64,000 nt of DNA from positions 9,040,935 to 9,104,934 of the forward strand of contig CM046863.1 of the NCBI GenBank assembly GCA_025617745.1, given 5' to 3'. Shown here piece by piece: positions 22,551-35,300 of this stretch. The translations under genes were made by a program, and so were the position numbers. Within the stretch, counting starts at the first letter, position 1, and each line of letters begins with the position of its first letter. A model generated the notes under the pieces. The model was not told the origin of the DNA. It did no database searches and saw only the letters and a program-made list of their open reading frames with translations. The stretch comes from Heliocidaris erythrogramma (lineage: Eukaryota; Echinodermata; Echinoidea; Camarodonta; Echinometridae).

Positions 22551-22751
22551 TTATTTCATTGATTCTATTTTTTTTTTTACTCCTGTAAATATGTTCATCT
22601 ATTACTTGCATCTCTTTTGTTTGTAAATTGTATTTTCCTTGTTTTATATCTATTGTCCAATGTGTTTATCACGGCCTCGCTGAAAAACAGCTTTTAGCTG
22701 AATGTGGGCACAATTGTATATTGTTTTTATCCGTGAATAAATAATATAAAC

Positions 22752-24118
22752 AATACATTATCATTAATTCTGATGACGAAGAGCTTTTTTTAAAGTATAC
22801 CCCGTGAATATCTAATGAATAATCGTAGTCGAATCATGTATGATTTATATATATTGCATAAAACATTGCATGAAACTCTGCCATCATGCCAGTCATCGTT
22901 TGGATGTTGGATGTATGTAGTACATGGTTAAAGTGAACCAAGTGGGTCCGCATTTTTTAGTTTTAAAAATTAAATTTTCAAGAACAATTTTCCACTTTTT
23001 GTTCACCTAATCACCCCGTTTTACGGTATTCAATAAACGTTTCACAAAAGCCGCCGTTTACATTGCGGTCATTACCTGCGCTAATCAAGCCTGTGATAGC
23101 AATTAAAAAGTGCATACAGCCAGTAAATTCCGTCTCACACGAGGCGTTATTTGCTGAAATTAGCACTTTTTTGGTGCGGTCTTTTGCGCGCCATGAAATG
23201 AACATTGCAAAAAAAAAAAAAAAAATTAATAACTAGCGTAAGGGTATATCGCTCTCACTGGCTCTCACTGGTTAGCGCAGGTGCTGACGCCAACGAAATG
23301 ACATCTCTGTGAGCCAGGCTTTAGATATCACTAGCCCATGGGGCATCAAAGGCTAGCCAATCGCTGATGCAGTCTAACGTAAGGCAAATACCAGCTCATT
23401 GTGAACGACAGGAATAATGCACGTTGATAGTGTAAGGTAGCATTATTATGAGAGTATAAATTTGTCTCCATGATCACTTCATCCTATTATTTACATTTTC
23501 TCTCTATTCAACTTTCCACCTGTTTTCTTGAGGAAATTGCTCCACTCTCCTACCTTCCTTTCTTGTCACCCCTATTCACCTTAAATCTTTTGTTCTCTCC
23601 CAGGCCCATTGAACCTTGCCTGCCATACTGTCTACTATGACTATGACTCACTGACCATCAAACCCTGACTTACTTATCACATTACTCATTCTATCTTTTC
23701 TCATTGGTAATTTACTGTTTGCAGACTTCTGATTGGTTATTTTTGTTTATGTACTTGTCAGCCATTTTTAATTTATATTTAAAATATACTTGAGTGCATC
23801 TCCAAACTTCAAGCCTGCAAAACCTGCTTTGTAGAGCCTGTTACAATAGGTTGTTCCTCTTATAATGAAATGGGAGCTGTTTGATTACTTCGAGGGTCTG
23901 CTTGTTTCTAAGGGTGTCTGCGTTCATTCGTTGTGGATGTATGATGATGACAACGATGATCAAGAAATAGGCAAGTTTAAAACGTGGGGATGAATGGAGA
24001 AGCACGAGAGTGTTCCCGTGTCCGCACATAAGAATATTTTGTGGTCCTACTACTTCTTTCTCCCCGAGTTTCGTTTCCTGTATGATAATAATTATGCTAT
24101 CTAGATAGATGTTAATTA
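22752..24118. repeat. Continuation of duplicated flank (block 1 right part)
   Basis: Matches block 3 (about 54767-56133) almost throughout, including the GATGACGAAGAGC start and the CTATCTAGATAGATGTT end. No gene is recognised; both copies share scattered short open frames with no domain. An A-run at 23210-23225 differs in length between copies. Confidence 0.75.
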
Positions 24119-24990
24119 GCATGCATCATCGTTAAGTGAAATACATAGTGCAGTCACCATCAGAGAATGAAAGCAGCATTTTTACCAGGAGAATATGTTT
24201 ATTGATATAATTTGATATTTCAACTCTTTTCCCATTATATGAGGACACAACATTTTTCTTTTGCTCTTTTTTTTCTTTTTGGCCGGGGGGGGGGGGGGGG
24301 GGCATATGTTACAGATTTAGGAACTTCTACTATGTTATTAAGTGTCCATTAATACAGTACGCATTCCATTTTAACCATAACATATCTTCGACGCAGAGGG
24401 GCACAGTCATCAAATATTGCATTATCATGTTAGATATTTACAGTAAAACCGCTATAACATGTGGACACTGTAGAAGCTATAGGTGACATAAAACAATTCA
24501 CATTGCATAAAATGGAAGCCATTTAAAGCACTTAGAAACACAACCATTAGGCGCTATATAAAAGCGGAATATTATTATTATTATTATTTCATGTGTATAA
24601 AGTATTCAATAAGGTCAAGGCGTTATGTCACCATCTCATACAGATGCAGAACATTATTACTGTCATTTGTTCCCCACCTAACTGTTACATGAGTACCCTG
24701 TAAGATTCGAAAGTCATTGTGGTCTTAAAAGCATTGCCACGAGTGTGTGTAAAATTGCGCTTAATTGAAATGCTCCCGGAGAGTGGAGAAGGTGCATACA
24801 TTGTGGGCGGGCAAGCCTGAAATCGTTGACGGGGTAATGTTTTACATTTTAAAGCACTAATTCATATTTTGAAATGAGACCTCCAGCCTCGGCCATGACA
24901 AAAAACTGGACAAGTCTGGACAAATTCTGACAAGAAGTTGGGCACACAACGACGCACTGAACTTATTTACAATTTTTAAAGTCATTTTCA
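24119..24990. repeat. Spacer with poly-G run and (ATT)n retroelement tail
   Basis: A G-run of ~20 at 24284-24302. At 24540-24590, GCGCTATATAAAAGCGGAAT followed by (ATT)n matches the type of 3' tail also seen at 51509-51545 (GCGCTATACAAGAACGGAAT plus (ATT)n), indicating a shared short retroelement family. No gene. Confidence 0.5.
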
Positions 24991-25140
24991 ATGCACGGGC
25001 CGTGCGTCGCGTATATGTGACGGGGCCAACACACTTCTCTAATAATATCGATGTACAAGGCAGCAAAGATATTGGACGATAATTTTGAAATAAACGACAA
25101 TCGTCTTTTTCAAAAAGTGGGCTACTAGACGTACTTAAGG
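24860..25140 (-). pseudogene. LINE reverse transcriptase fragment
   Basis: Minus-strand reading contains CRLFQNYRPISLLPCTSILL followed by EKCV, the NYRPISLLP...LEK motif of LINE RT domains. Sequence on either side has no further RT motif in frame, so this is a short relic. Confidence 0.6.
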
Positions 25141-25144
25141 AAAC

Positions 25145-25318
25145 TCCTTCATCCATTACTCCACCCGCACCAACAGTTTTAAACACTCATATATCCCACA
25201 GACAATCAAGGACTGGAACCCACTACCATCAAACATCCAGAGCATAGCAGATAACAACACATTCATACTGCAAGCGCCCAATTACTTCCACGGCGAAGAC
25301 TCAGGAAATAAGAACTGA
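25145..25318 (+). pseudogene. LINE ORF2 C-terminal fragment
   Basis: Plus-strand frame reads SFIHYSTRTNSFKHSYIPQT, then IKDWNPLPSNIQSIADNNTF and ends GEDSGNKN before TGA. The R..SFK.S..P.TI.DWN.LP pattern is the usual C-terminus of many CR1/Jockey/Rex-type ORF2 proteins. It is next to, but opposite to, the RT fragment on the minus strand. Confidence 0.65.
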
Positions 25319-26210
25319 TTAAAGGAGATTTAAGCCCTGATTACAAATTTACTTATATTGGAAGGTGTAATATATTCCTACTTATTCTAATAAGATATCA
25401 GAAAAGGGTATAAATAAAGATATTCCAACGCCCGGTATCGTCTCCTACTCATTTACATGGGGGCTGCCATTTTCTTGCTGATTTGGAGTTGTACATGAAC
25501 CATTGAGAAATGTTCTAGTCAGGAATTGAATTTTGAATCCAAATCCTAAATTGATTTTCTTCATTACCTAAAATCCCATATGTGACGGAAAATATAAAGT
25601 GGGCGTTTACATGTATTATAAAAATTAAATCTTTATAATGATACTTTTAAATTGTCTGGTTTTGCTAAAAATCTATTTTCTTGGGTTTGCCAAACAAAGC
25701 AGAACATGATATATGCAGCATGCATTCTGACTTTTCAAGCCCATTATCCGAAAGCAGGTGAATGCATAGTTTGCCGCTATAGATGCTCAGGGAAGAAGCA
25801 TTCATAAAATTTGAATTAATTTGTTCCGTCCCATACGTCCAGTATCGAGAAAATAGATTTCTATTAAGCGAATATCGATTTTCAACAGAAATATATAAGA
25901 AAATCTTCAGTTGAAAAATAAATTGACATATCTATTCTATATTTTTAATCTCAAATGGGTTTTTACTTTTGAAAAAGGCAATTGAGCATTTGGATTAAGA
26001 AAATGTTCTTGTACACATAAACAAAATGGCAGCCCCAATGTGCTGCTAGCAGACGATACATATTGCTAGCAGATGGTAAATTTTGCTCAGAAAAATTTGA
26101 TTCGTATCTATCTCGTATATTTTGACGCGAAGCCATATAGTCTAACAAGTAGGAATAAATAACACCTTTGAACACTATCGTCTTTATTTTTGAGCGTAAT
26201 TCTCCTTTAA
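25319..26210. mobile_element. TTAA-flanked MITE, copy 1
   Basis: 892 bp bounded by TTAA, with ends AGGAGATTTAAG (left) and the reverse complement of AGGAGAATTACGCTC (right). A second copy lies in opposite orientation at 48662-49571 with closely similar internal sequence. TTAA target choice is known for piggyBac and Kolobok elements. No transposase is present; an 89-codon open frame on the minus strand has no domain. Confidence 0.75.
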
Positions 26211-26305
26211 GGAACAGTGCGCACACCCACATCCATTTCGTTTGGTTTCAGACGCTTCATATGTTGTGTTTGGTATGGTTTGTTCTCTTGAAGCAGAAAA
26301 TGTCT

Positions 26306-26387
26306 CTTAACCCATTGCCCACGGGAACCGGGTGGTCCCTGTATTATGCCTATGGAGATGAAATAAGTCAGTAGTCAACGGGTTAAG
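26306..26387. mobile_element. 82-bp mini inverted-repeat element
   Basis: Ends CTTAACCCATTG and CAACGGGTTAAG are inverted repeats; the interior contains GGAACCGGGTGGTCCCTGTA. A reverse-oriented copy is at 37083-37166 in gene B intron 2. Confidence 0.65.
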
Positions 26388-26642
26388 TAGATTTTGTCCT
26401 AGAGGATGGGAGGGATGTGTTTGAAATCTTGAAAATTTTACTCTCTTAATAAACAATTTTGGATTCTAAATGTAATTTCTGTATTACTGCAATTCACGTG
26501 ATATTTTGTAAGAATAGGTTATCCTGGGGTTATCCATTGTGATGAGAGAGAGAGAGAGAGAGGGGGGGGGGGGGGGGGGGTGAAGAGGAACAGTTAGTCT
26601 GTGGCCTTATGCAGAATTATCTTTCTTTCCGAGTTGTGAATT

Positions 26643-27412
26643 TTATGACTCTGCCCACCGAAGGTAGTGCCGGAGACACTATGAAAGCGGGACGGACGGG
26701 CGGACAGAGAAAACCCGAAAACATAATGCCACCGGCACCACCTTTGGTAGGCGGAGTCATTATGTTTTCCGGTTGTCTATACGTCTCGCTTTCTCATTCT
26801 TGCAATAACTCAAGAACCACATGAGGTATGAAGTTCAAACTTGGTGCTAGAATGTATCACATAGGAAGACGATCTGATTTAGATTTTGGGGCTATTTAGG
26901 TCAGAAGTCAAAGGTCATAGAGGCCAATTCTGAAATTGCAGGTGTTAGCCTTAATGTGATACCTCAAGGGCCATCTGATCCATTAACTTCAAACTGGGTA
27001 CTAATATTATATGTTTTTGCAAATGTAAGTCAAAGGTCATGGAGGTCACCTACCTTGAAACTTCAGGGTTATGACTCTTGAATAATTGAAACCATTAACT
27101 TCAAATTTGGAACTTCTATATACATCACCATGCATAGTGAGACAAACGGATAAGATTTTTGTTCACGTAGGTCAAAGGCTACAGGTCAAAGTGGTCATTA
27201 CATGTGAAATTACTGGGTTTTTAAAAGCTTTTTTTATCGCCATCTCTCAAATAGTTTGCATTCATGACTAGGAGGAGATGTTCAGACTTTGGGGTTATAA
27301 GGTGTAAGGTCAAATGTCAAAGAGGTCAATTAACATTGCGGGCTTTTTATTCTGGTTATCACAATATTTCAGGAACAGTTTAAGCCATCAACTGAATTTA
27401 GGCGGAGGCATA
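26643..27412. mobile_element. GCCTCCGCC-ended element with AGGTCA repeats, copy 1
   Basis: Starts near TTATGACTCTGCCCACCGAA and ends GGCGGAGGCATA. Interior: a GGACGGACGGGCGG run, CCGAAAACATAATG, then about four diverged ~165-bp units containing AGGTCA-like half-sites. It is a shorter, more diverged copy of the element at 56338-58171 in the other orientation, and they share flank reading CGCAGTCGCATTCATCTTG, so the mobile unit is probably longer than stated. Confidence 0.6.
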
Positions 27413-28950
27413 TAGGGGACGCAGTCGCATTCATCTTGCTTGAAATTGAAATTGAAATGGTTTATTACAAGAAAACAACAACAAATATACATGTACATGC
27501 AGCCCGATGGCTGATACCGTTTGCTTTACAAAAGAAATGCATATATATAAAAATAAACATTTCATATTTTAAAAATTGATCACAATACACCACAATAATA
27601 TAGAATAACATATTCTTAAAAATTTACAAAAAATAGCAATGCAATTAAAACTTCATGACAACTAGCTTTAGACCAATGCAGAAAAGGAGTACGGATTAGA
27701 AGCTCTGGCAATATTGGGTCACATCTGACTGAAGTATCTTTAAATAGTATTATCGTTCATCGTTAATAATGTCGCCTTTAACTTGACAGGCTGTAGACTG
27801 GGAACTGGTCATTACCCCCCCCCCCCCCCCCCCCCCAGTAATACATGTAACTGCCTTTGCAAAACTTTGGGATGAATGGTGTTCAGGAGTTACCTTCATT
27901 TGTGAATGAATTAAAATGGAATGGAGACGATTCAACGAAATCTTGGATTGACCATCCATTTCATTCAATCCTTAGACAAAGGTAAATTTGACATGGATCA
28001 TGAAAAATGCTACCCTTCAGCTCTCCATGCATGCCATGGTCAGGATTTATTGATCAAGGAAACATGATAGGTTACAATATCATATCTATGACTAATTAAA
28101 TATGTAGGCCTACGGATAGGAACGATACAATCTTCAATAACATATATAGAGCATACAAAATCAATACAAATCCTCAAATGCTGACAAACTGATAAACTGT
28201 CATCTGTAATCATTTCAAGTTTCATGATAATATTCAATAATCAATGTTTATACATGTAATATGAGTCTACTAGAGAGTTGCGATTGATTGCAACTTAATT
28301 TGAGATTAATATCAGTCGCAGCTCTATAAATCAGATATAAAAGAGTGTATATTTGCGATTTATTTGAGGACTCGCGATCGATTCGGATCGATCACAAGAC
28401 CGAGCCCACGTATGTTCGTTGAATACACGACCAGTAGGCGCTTCGTGGGCGCCGACATTTTGGCAGAAAATGCGGGCGCTGGCGCGAGAGGCCGCTGATT
28501 ATTTGCCGATTCTGCTTAATAAGGTCACATGAGGGCGCAAACAACATGTTTTGTATTTTTACTTTCCAATGCTTCAAAAAATGGTTTCAAATTCCAAATT
28601 AAGTATTTGAAATGGGTTAGGCATGATATAGTTCAGGATGCGTGTATTTCTTTGCCCAAATCTTCAATATAATAAATTTAAATCATCCATATCGCACATT
28701 TAAGCTCATTTCCCGATCATCAATCGTGAGGGAAGGTCATTAACATCTCCATTGTCATAATACTAAACATTAATACTCCATATTTCATGAAAGCAATATT
28801 TTTTTCACAAAGGGGCAAGATATTTGATTTCTAGGGATATTCACCATTCTGGGGGAGAAATTGTGCTAGAGGTATAGGATTCCTTTGGTCAGGAACAGAC
28901 ATTTTTCATTCGGCGCACGTCTTTTGAATTAAACCCTTTTTATGTATCAT
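27413..28950. other. Intergenic, no gene recognised
   Basis: Holds a C-run of ~22 at 27817-27838, a GAAATTGAAATGG-type tail at 27443-27460 that resembles a retroelement end, and otherwise unique AT-rich sequence. Confidence 0.4.
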
Positions 28951-28964
28951 GAGTGCACGTAATT

Positions 28965-29335
28965 GTAATGCCAAATGCATCGCCAATAAGAGATAAAGAT
29001 GAGCCATCCCTCGTCAGAGAAGATGAGCCACCGCCCTTCAGAATGGAAAATGAGCCAACCCTCATCAGAGATGAACCACCGCTCATCACAGATGAAGATG
29101 AGCCATCCTTCATCAGAGAAATGAGCCACCCCCTTCAGCGTTGAAAATGAGCCACCTCTCCAAATAGAGGAAGATGAGCCATCCCCCATCCGAGGTGAAG
29201 ATGTGTCAACCCTCATCAGAGATGGAGGTGAGCCAACCCTCATCAGAGATGAAGATGGGCCAACCCTCATCAGAGATGGAGATAAACCACCCCTCATCAC
29301 AGATGAAGATGAGCCAACCCTCATCAGATAAGCCA
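28965..29335. repeat. Minisatellite of ~24-30-bp GATGAGCCA..CATCAGAGA units
   Basis: Roughly a dozen imperfect units built on GATGAGCCAACCCTCATCAG with spacer AGATGAA. Units contain the inverted pair GATGAG..CTCATC, so they can form small hairpins. Open on both strands (minus strand reads SDEGWLIFI repeats, plus strand DEPxLIRDE), which follows from the repeat and is not evidence of a gene. Confidence 0.7.
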
Positions 29336-29339
29336 CCCC

Positions 29340-31081
29340 CCCCCCCTTGACGGCATTCCCCTTTACCAAAGCCCCAAATCATGTGGCATATATTTTTTTT
29401 CTTGACTTGATTTATCAACTCAATTACTCTAACTTAGCATGGAACTAGTACTAGTAGGTCCATGCTCTAGTAATACAATAAAAGTTTTTTCTTCTCCTTA
29501 TCAGCAAACCTTTGGACTTCAGATTTGGGGTTTCCATGAGGGTCTATCTAGTGTCTGAGTAGTGGATAATACTAGTAGGCCTAATGCCTTTTTGGTCACA
29601 AGATCTAAATATTGTACATAGCTGGAGTTAGAATAGATTGGAAGCAATCATAATACTGATTTAAGTAATACTAAGTTGTAGGGAATCTATCTCGTCCATC
29701 AAATCGACTGTACAATTAAATATGTCTGTGGTGGGTGATCTGCCAAGTCTTCTTGTAGTTGTACGATCTATTTTCTCTCTCTCACTGTAATGATATATCT
29801 CTACCGTACATGTAGTTATATGTACGCTCTATGCCGCAGGTATGGAACGGTACGCAGTACCGTACCTGGCTGGATTGGTTTTGCCTTAAAAAAACATGAA
29901 AGAGGCGATATCGAAATAAAAACATATATATTTTTAATAAACAACATTTGCATCCCATTGTTGCTCATTTTACAGCAAGTAAAATACGACATAGACATAT
30001 GTAACGAACGGATACATGGTCAGCACACTTGAACTTTTCTCAAAAATTAACTTGTTTTCCCGTGCTGGCTACGTCGATGTCGTACTTGCCCCTCGGCTAA
30101 AAATTGTGAAAATATCTAGATTACATATCCATCGATCACAGAAATAGGTCAGTTAAGTTATTAAAAATTACAAAAATAAAAATATTAGCCGATGAAAATG
30201 GGCATACAATTAATTCATGATTATTCATAAAGTTTTAAAACATTTATACATTCCGAAATAAAGTTATTTTTGGTATATTTATGTGATATAAGTTAGCTTC
30301 AATGAAAGAGCTTGATTCATACATTTTTATAAATATTCATACATCTATGACATTTGTCGGGGAATTAATTGGCTGAATCATTTTTCGAGGGGTGTATTGG
30401 CTCATTATCGCATGGAAGGTGGTAATTATAGATGTAAGTCTGTCCGGCGGTGCTCACTGAACCGGTTCAGTGATTCCTCATTAACATTTCAAAATGGCCC
30501 ATCCCACGAAGTGAGCGGTGCAAACATACGTGAGCCGTGTAGTAGTTTCTTATTCTTGAAGTGTGATACGGTATACAGGTCTAGTAACATATTTATGCAA
30601 TATTGAGCAGACATTGGCAATCATATCAAACAACATATATATATATATATATATATGATAAAATATCAGAATTATCACCCCAAGGCTTCTTCAGGACATC
30701 ATGAACTTAATTTAAAAAGCCCGATAGGGGGCCTGCATGTACACGTATTTTATCTCTCCAACAGTAACTTTCGTATAACTCTACATCAACCGATGCAGGA
30801 CAGTTATTTACATTATTTTGTTTTTAGTGGGGGAGGGGAGGGGAGGGTGACTCATGCTAATTTCTTTGCAAAATAAAAAACAGTGCCACTCTTATAACTT
30901 AACCCCCACGGTCATCCCCTATAATCGAATGCACCTCGAACAGTAGAATGAGTACACTATTTGAGCCTATATCATTGTATATTACCCTCTTTTTTCAGAT
31001 GTGCCCTAAATGTAGGTCACATTCAACACCGTTTAGATTTCATTTAATTTGTACTTTATCCGATTAAAAGCACATATAAAG

Positions 31082-31118
<37 letters not shown>

Positions 31119-32030
31119 TATGCATATACATAACAAATATTATTTATAGTCTTCTATATAGACGGGCACATTCCAAATATGACGTTCAATGATAAAAAAA
31201 AAGATGGCGCCGTTATAAAATTAGAATCATATACATCCGGGCAAATCAAGCAAAAGGCCAAAAGTTTATGAATAAAAAGATAACCAACTGGACAAATATC
31301 GCTCAGCTGTGTATCTTAGAATTAAAGAAGGGCTATTACGAAGACACACTGCACACCAAACTGACGGAGTAGGTTTGTGAAAGTAGGTAATGGATTTTTT
31401 GAAAGCGGACATGACACAAAGTGGACAAGGATTATTGACTCCTTTGAACAGTTTGAAATGTGTGTGGGTTGTAGGGTTCAATGTGTATAACTTACTTATT
31501 AATAGAATCTTATACAGATACTCAAAACATATAAATACATGATGTTTAATAATATGAGATCACACAATTTCTTATCAACGCTAAAAAGGAGTGTAACGGA
31601 CATGACACTTGTCTGCTTTTCATAAACACCTACAGCATTGCTTTAAAATGTTCATTGGGTCATGCAAACTTCTTATTGGTAATCGTCGTTCCATTCATCA
31701 CACTACCAAAAAATACGAATCTGAAGTTCTTCTGGCATGAAAATAATGAGACCCAAAGATTAGATGTTTTGACCAAAAATGTTGCCACATTTGGAACCCA
31801 AAATGAATTGTTTGAAGGAAATTATGCATAAATATACTTCACTCTTTATATTGTACCACTCAAATTAAAGGGCTTATTGAGCTCTTTTGTTTGATACTAA
31901 ATTTGTCATGATGGTTACAAATAATTTTGGAGTTTCCGCCAATTCCGTATTGTTTTTGGGGAAGCGAATATTTTCTGTGGTATTTCCCATACTCGTTTCT
32001 CCATTGTAGGCCTTCCAATGAAATTTATGA
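29340..32030. other. Region downstream of gene B, no gene recognised
   Basis: Contains (AT)n runs at 30637-30658 and 31086-31112 and a short C-run at 29336-29346. No AATAAA on the minus strand is clear just beyond the gene B stop; a variant AATATA lies near 31850. No other gene evidence. Confidence 0.4.
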
Positions 32031-32350
32031 TCATAGTCTTGTATTTGTCCCACAATCCGAGACTTTACTTGAGGGTGACAGCTGATGGTAGTAGTTTATG
32101 TAATAACTGAGCCGTCCAACCTTAGCGTTAAGAAGAACTTGGTTCAAGTCTGCCAAAGTCCTATGTGAGCCTGTGTTCCAAAGCTGCAGTAGTTGCATGT
32201 ATGTCTCTGGGTAGTAGAACATCATCTTAGCTCTGATGCCTTCTGCAATACCTGCTGGAATTCCCAGGGCAACGTAAAGACCGGTGAAGTGACCCGGAAG
32301 GAGTCCTTGAGAGAGCTTTAGCAAATGCAGATCCGTTACTTCCTGTAAAT
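32031..32350 (-). CDS. Gene B exon 7: Death domain and C-terminus
   Basis: 320 bp including TGA at 32033-32031. The acceptor CCTTTCAG|AT at 32351/32350 is chosen over a nearby CAG because only it joins exon 6 in frame (G+AT, Asp). Reads DLQEVTDLHLLKLSQGLL, GHFTGLYVALGIPAGIAEGI, then YMQLLQLWNTGSHRTLADLN and QVLLNAKVGRLSYYI, the six-helix Death domain pattern with LgI..gi..I and LL.LWn..g...T...L..vL. Ends with a short Ser-rich tail. Confidence 0.82.
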
Positions 32351-35300
32351 CTGAAAGGCTGCATGTGGATTCAAACATAGACAAAGAGATTTGTAAAAAA
32401 AAAATTAATTAAAATACATGCGGTAGCTCTCAGTTTATTTTGGATTTACCTTAAAGGTTATAGAACATACAAATTCACAAGGGAAAATAGACAATTAACT
32501 CATTCATTTGAATAAATCAGTACGCTAGAAGGGAACTCAATTGCAGACCCATATCACATGAAATTTACCGTTAACTGATTAACAAACAAGAAATGGTTTA
32601 TGAAATTATTTTAAATGGGAATTCCATCCTAATATCAAGTTGATTTTGAAAGAAGAGGAAAAATTAAAGAAAACAGGTCAATGAAAGCTTATAAGAATTA
32701 AACAAATTATGAATTGAAATTTTGATCAATCTAGCACATATTGGCAACTCCTTGACGTATCTTGCGAGCTCCTCTCCCATTTGCCCTGAACTAATAAAAT
32801 CATAAATTTCCATTTTCTCTTTAGAAAATGCATAATCATACAGGCATCCTAGATATAATCATTGCAAATATGTTTTTACACACAACTATTATGAAACAAA
32901 TGTATTACTTTATTAGTAACTGAGAAAATACAAATCTATGAAACTTTCTAAACAGCTAGAGCAAATGAATGAGGAGCTCGCAAGATACGTCATGGAGTTG
33001 CCAATTTGTGTTTGATCGATTACAATTTCAAATATTTTTAACTTTATTATTTCTTGAACGGATTTTGCTCAAACTTTCAATAATTTATTTCTCTCGTGTT
33101 TATGCTTTTATTCAAATCAACTAAATACAAAGGTGGACTTAACCTTTAAAGGGAATCTTGATTTCTGGGAAAGGTGAAAAATAATTTGTGAGCTTTCTTA
33201 TTCCTTTTATGTCAGTTTGGAAGAACATCATGGTAGAAACATCCCCTGGCAAGGATAGCTCTTCAAATACTCTTATATTCAAAATATTACTAGAAATGGC
33301 TGAAATGTTCTGGCCCAACATTCATGCCACTAGTGTGTGTAATCCCATATACACATTTCTGTGTGCAATACATGTGATTTTCAGTGAGATTGGGTCAATT
33401 TCTTATCTATTTTGATGATTCCAAAACAACACAGTGTCAAACAATTCTTATGTAGACATTGAGACATTTATCTTTGAATAATGAACTATCGATTTTGTGA
33501 TTTATAACATATACCTTAGTGACAACGATAGTCCTAACAATTATATATATATATATACTTATATTTAGTTATTTTTATATATCTTTAGGTTTATCTCCTT
33601 CATCGCAGCCAACCACTTTCCTATAGGGTCACGGAATTATTAGAGTATAGCAAACAACCAAACACACACCCTATAAAAGGCTGTAGAGGAATAGAAATAC
33701 AAAATTGAATCGTAAATATTGAATTACTTTTCAGTTCCAGCTCTAGAAGTAGAATTGTGTAGTCTCTCTGAGCTTGACATCTGTCCTTTCGTTTGCTCTG
33801 TTATATATAAAGTATAGATTTAAAAAACGCAAGAAAATCATTAATGATGTATTGACATTTAATTGAAATGATGAGATAAATTGTGGAAAATACATTGGGA
33901 ATACTTTATTCTTGAGTTTAGACACGTGCCTTTTTACCACAACGAATTCTTACTTTACATATGCACCGCACGCACCTTCAACCGCCCACTCACACTCTAA
34001 TATTTAGATATTCATATGCGCGTGTGCTAATCGTGGATATATTCAGGGTTGCATATAACTCCACGGAGCTCCAGGTACGTTTACGCCAAACCGATTCTAA
34101 CTCAAGTTTGCTTCAATTTATAAAAAAAAAGAACAAGGTAAGATGAAAATGTGTACTGAAAAAACAAGACACAATTCTTTTAAACTCACTGTGTGCTGTC
34201 AGAAACCCACAATTTGAGCATTGTTTTGGATTTAAAAAATGCGTTGTGCTGGCAGCGCAGATATCCCCCCCCCCCCCCCCTGTTGTACATAGCGCCGAAA
34301 TCGAAATCAGTTAGCATGGTTAGTGCGCCATGGCTTGGACCGCCAAAATTACTTTGGACGCATGGGGAAGGAGGGGAGGGGGAAGGAGGGGAGGGGAAAC
34401 TTACCCGGCGAATCGGTTCTGCCAAGAGTCTCTGGAACGTTTCCTTCTTTGGATGACGGTGGTCGAACAGGACTCGGAGGAGCGGAATGATGACTTAGTA
34501 CCTCTCTGGGTTCTGATTTGAAAATATAAAGAAAGCAATATTGGTAATTACCTCCACAGGAATGAAAAAAACTCAATGCCACCCACTGTCGATGAAAAAA
34601 TGTGGAAACCAATTATTGGACAAAATAATGGATGAAATTGGCTACTTGATCAGGTCTTTGGCCAGCAGATTTGTGATTGAATACCTCCGCTTTTTCAATA
34701 TTACTATTGTATTACAATTAAGGACCGCCATAAGGAATAAACATAAACTTATGAGATCAATATCTTGATAAATATATTTCTTTTTCTTCATGCTTATCAT
34801 ATTTAGCCAAGTGATAAGCAGGTTAGCAAATGAAACAGCAAACTCTTCTTCTTCTCCTCCTCCTTCTTCTAAATCTTTCCTTCTTCCTGTCGCTTAACTG
34901 ATTCTCCTTACCTGACAAATAGATCGGACAGATAATGTCTGTCGTTGCACTTTGTTCCAGAATGAACTGAACGAAGACTTTGGATTTGGATTTGTCAGTG
35001 GCTGTAGTGTTCACAACGAAGGGTATATTGACCTCAACTGATTTATGAAACAATCTTTCTTGCCGCCTCTGTGAAGAAAGACATAATGTTAACTTAATTT
35101 ACCTATCTGCGACTTAAGGCGAAACCTAACATTAGGTTTATTCCGTCACAATAGAAATTCGACGTTAGGGCGAGACGAACGTGGGTTAGGGCGAATCATA
35201 ACAATAGGATGAGATAAAAGGTTTCGCCTTAAGTCGCAGTTAGAGTTATAATAATAATAATTATTATTATAATAGTAATAATAATAATGTTAGTAACAAT

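Larger units (their letters stand above)
8815..22751 (+). mobile_element. LINE retrotransposon (CR1/Jockey group), interrupted
   Basis: The left border is set by loss of match to block 3 after CAAAATAATT (8814) and the right border by its resumption at AATACATTATC (22752), the site that is contiguous in block 3 near 54765. The LINE reads ORF1 (coiled coil and RRM-like), then a PHD-like plus endonuclease plus reverse transcriptase ORF2, then a 3' UTR ending GTGAATAAATAATATAAAC. Without the nested 9.59-kb element its length is about 4.35 kb. All frames carry stops or shifts; it is dead. Confidence 0.8.

Noticed and set aside
33139-33321. 60-codon minus-strand frame as an extra exon of gene B between exons 6 and 7
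   Set aside because: Exon 6 joins exon 7 directly in phase with good splice sites, and this frame lacks matching acceptor and donor.
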